A stretch of DNA of 8,139 nt. Source: an uncultured Collinsella sp. (lineage in GTDB: Bacteria; Actinomycetota; Coriobacteriia; Coriobacteriales; Coriobacteriaceae). The translations under genes were made by a program, and so were the position numbers. Below, piece by piece: positions 5,943-8,139 of this stretch. How positions within the stretch are numbered: the stretch's first letter is position 1; the number at the start of each line of letters is the position of its first letter. The notes beneath the pieces were generated by a model that was given only the letters and a program-made list of their open reading frames with translations, ran no database searches and was not told where the DNA came from. The stretch lies in NCBI GenBank assembly GCA_958349325.1, contig CATWCP010000046.1, positions 1 through 8,139 on the forward strand. Direction: 5' to 3'.

Positions 5943-6571
5943 TGCCAGTACTCGCTGCCCACCAGCACGAGCGGCATGCGCTTGACCTTGTGCGTCTGCA
6001 CCAGCGTGAGCACCTCGAACATCTCGTCGAGCGTGCCAAAGCCGCCGGGAAACACGATGGCGCCCGAGCTGTACTTAACGAACATGGTTTTGCGCACAAA
6101 GAAGTAGCGGAAGTTCATACCGAGGTTTACGTATTTATTGAGCCCCTGCTCGTGCGGCAATTCAATGCCCAGGCCAACTGACTTGCCGTTGACACTCGCC
6201 GCTCCCCTGTTGGCCGCTTCCATGATGCCGGGGCCGCCACCGGTGATAACCGCCACGCCACGTTGCGCGATCTTGCGCCCGACGGTACGCGCCGCCTTGT
6301 AGAGCGGATCGGTCTTAGGCGTGCGGGCACTGCCGAAGATGGTCACTGCGGGGCCAAGCTCGGCAAGCGCGCCGAAGCCATCGACAAACTCGGCCTGAAT
6401 GCGCAGCACGCGCCAGGGATCGGCATGCAGCCAGTCGGTCGAATCCTCGGGCGCCAGCAGGTTGGCGTAGGTGTTGTCCTTAGGAATCATGGGGCCGCGC
6501 ATAACCACGGGGCCGCGGCGGTACGTCTCGTCGTAGGCGGGCTCGCCCTCGACGTTCTCATTCTTAATCAT
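5813..6571 (-). CDS. LOG family protein (TIGR00730-type nucleotide hydrolase)
   Basis: A 252-residue Rossmann-fold protein with both family signatures: GGGPGIMEAANRGA (111-124) and PGGFGTLDE (175-183), where the glycine-rich loop binds the nucleotide and the Glu is catalytic. LOG proteins split nucleoside 5'-monophosphates into base and ribose 5-phosphate; in plants and some bacteria this releases cytokinin. Some bacterial members instead act as general nucleotide hydrolases (PpnN-like), and the substrate here is unknown. About 55 residues precede the conserved core. The start at 6571 has AGGAG five bases upstream (6577-6581); an extension to 6643 would be read through the terminator-like hairpin and is unlikely. 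Its last 42 codons are the island's direct repeat. It lies downstream of tgt in the same direction, with 213 bp between. Confidence 0.92.
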   Translation of the reverse strand: MIKNENVEGEPAYDETYRRGPVVMRGPMIPKDNTYANLLAPEDSTDWLHADPWRVLRIQAEFVDGFGALAELGPAVTIFGSARTPKTDPLYKAARTVGRKIAQRGVAVITGGGPGIMEAANRGAASVNGKSVGLGIELPHEQGLNKYVNLGMNFRYFFVRKTMFVKYSSGAIVFPGGFGTLDEMFEVLTLVQTHKVKRMPLVLVGSEYWQGLFDWLNGPVMGAGMISPLDPDLVHITDDLNEAVDIALSGLM

Positions 6572-6582
6572 GGGTACTCCTA

Positions 6583-6635
6583 TCGAGAAAAAGAAAAGCG
6601 GGCGGGGTCGACGCCATGCGTCAAACACCCGCCCG
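6583..6635 (-). terminator. Terminator-like hairpin with T tract before the LOG gene
   Basis: On the minus strand, stem CGGGCGGG/CCCGCCCG (6635-6628 with 6606-6599) encloses an inner stem GACGC/GCGTC (6622-6618 with 6614-6610, loop of three), and is followed by a T-rich run (TTTTCTTTTTCTC, about 6597-6585). This is a good intrinsic terminator. It lies 150 bases after the tgt stop but only about 12 bases before the LOG start region, so it may either end tgt transcripts or attenuate LOG expression from a leader. Confidence 0.75.
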
Positions 6636-6784
6636 AACATCAACTATTCGGTATGGTACCCACGATGCGTTATGCGCTTGCAAGGCATCGGTCAGCGGTC
6701 GCGCAGCCGACGTCAGCGAATGTGACGAGCGGCTGCCGCTCAGCCTTTGCCGTTGCCCACGCTCTGTAAGCGCGCCTGTCGCCC
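6636..6784. other. Intergenic leader between tgt and LOG gene
   Basis: This 149-bp stretch has no gene. It holds a 15-base palindrome GAGCGGCTGCCGCTC at 6727-6741 and weak promoter-like sequences on the minus strand (TTGCAA, then TACCAT 19 bases later) that could serve the LOG gene. I recognise no riboswitch class here and found no clear antiterminator that would compete with the hairpin at 6583-6635. Confidence 0.35.
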
Positions 6785-7924
<1,140 letters not shown>

Positions 7925-7961
7925 AAACTGGAACTCCTTGGTTGCGGTTCATACGCAAACC

Positions 7962-7967
7962 ATTATA
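7962..7967 (-). promoter_or_regulatory. tgt: tgt promoter -10 element
   Basis: Read on the minus strand this is a consensus TATAAT, 38 bases before the tgt start. The -35 hexamer at 17-bp spacing (CGGTGC) is poor. A small inverted repeat CGGG-TTG-CCCG (7978-7968) abuts the -10 and could be an operator, though it is short. Confidence 0.5.
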
Positions 7968-8002
7968 CGGGCAACCCGCAAGAAGCACCGACTCGACAGA
8001 AA

Positions 8003-8139
8003 CTGGTGCAAAGGAAACCTGCCCCCTGCACCAATGCACCAGGATAAAAATAATCCGTTTTCCTCCGTCCCCAACGGATCATTTCCGACAGACACTATGA
8101 CCCAATCCGAGGGCACTAAAAAGACAGGAGCCCCCGCTC
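8003..8139. other. Intergenic end of window with hairpins
   Basis: No gene is visible here. CTGGTGCA at 8003-8010 is repeated inverted at 8035-8042. ATCCGTT at 8053-8059 pairs with AACGGAT at 8073-8079; on the minus strand this stem is followed by TATTTTTAT (8052-8044), which is terminator-like for a gene upstream of tgt. At the very end, minus-strand GGGGGCTCCTGTCTTTTTAG is like the second half of another terminator whose first half would lie beyond the window. Confidence 0.4.

Noticed and set aside
6636..6784. tRNA gene or small RNA between tgt and the LOG gene
   Set aside because: There is no cloverleaf, T-loop GTTCGA or acceptor pairing; the palindromes are too short to call an RNA gene.
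7925..7990. preQ1 riboswitch before tgt
   Set aside because: The leader from the -10 to the start is only about 30 bases and shows no preQ1 aptamer stem-loop with A-rich tail.

Overview
The window looks like chromosomal DNA from a high-GC gut actinobacterium of the Coriobacteriia, most like Collinsella. That assignment is inferred from the base composition, the dense housekeeping genes and the protein styles; no search was possible. Four ordinary genes form the backbone: the start of a HAD-family phosphatase (minus strand, cut by the left edge), a DegV-family fatty-acid-binding protein (plus strand), a LOG-family (TIGR00730-type) nucleotide hydrolase (minus strand), and tRNA-guanine transglycosylase (tgt, minus strand) near the right edge.

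Between degV and the LOG gene lies an accessory island. It is bounded by a direct repeat: the last 42 codons of the LOG gene plus a few flanking bases occur at about 1463-1594 as a headless fragment and again at 5811-5942 as the real 3' end. The two copies match at about 124 of 132 positions and are offset by 4348 bp. Recombination between them would release a 4348-bp unit and leave degV next to an intact LOG gene. The island has no integrase or transposase.

The island holds a roughly 400-bp stretch of inverted repeats, then a 1003-residue protein, then a type II toxin-antitoxin pair. The large protein joins a zinc-binding archaeo-eukaryotic primase (AEP) domain of the type known from TOTE conflict systems, an XPB-like SF2 helicase, and a phospholipase-D-like C-terminal domain. 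The toxin-antitoxin pair is RelB/DinJ-like antitoxin and YafQ-like toxin. The large gene is visibly lower in GC and less codon-biased than its neighbours, as expected for a horizontally acquired defence or conflict gene. The toxin-antitoxin pair could help keep the island in the population.

Several palindromes are the least explained part of the window. A 63-nt structured hairpin (A) occurs twice in the same orientation, each time just after a plus-strand gene and between convergent genes. Its inner stem carries a compensatory G-C to A-T change between the copies. A second, longer palindrome (B) lies next to the displaced LOG fragment. An imperfect 29-bp inverted repeat frames the low-GC stretch upstream of the primase-helicase gene. 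A strong terminator-like hairpin with a T tract sits directly before the LOG ribosome binding site, far from the tgt stop codon, and so may act as an attenuator. Further hairpins lie upstream of tgt at the right edge.
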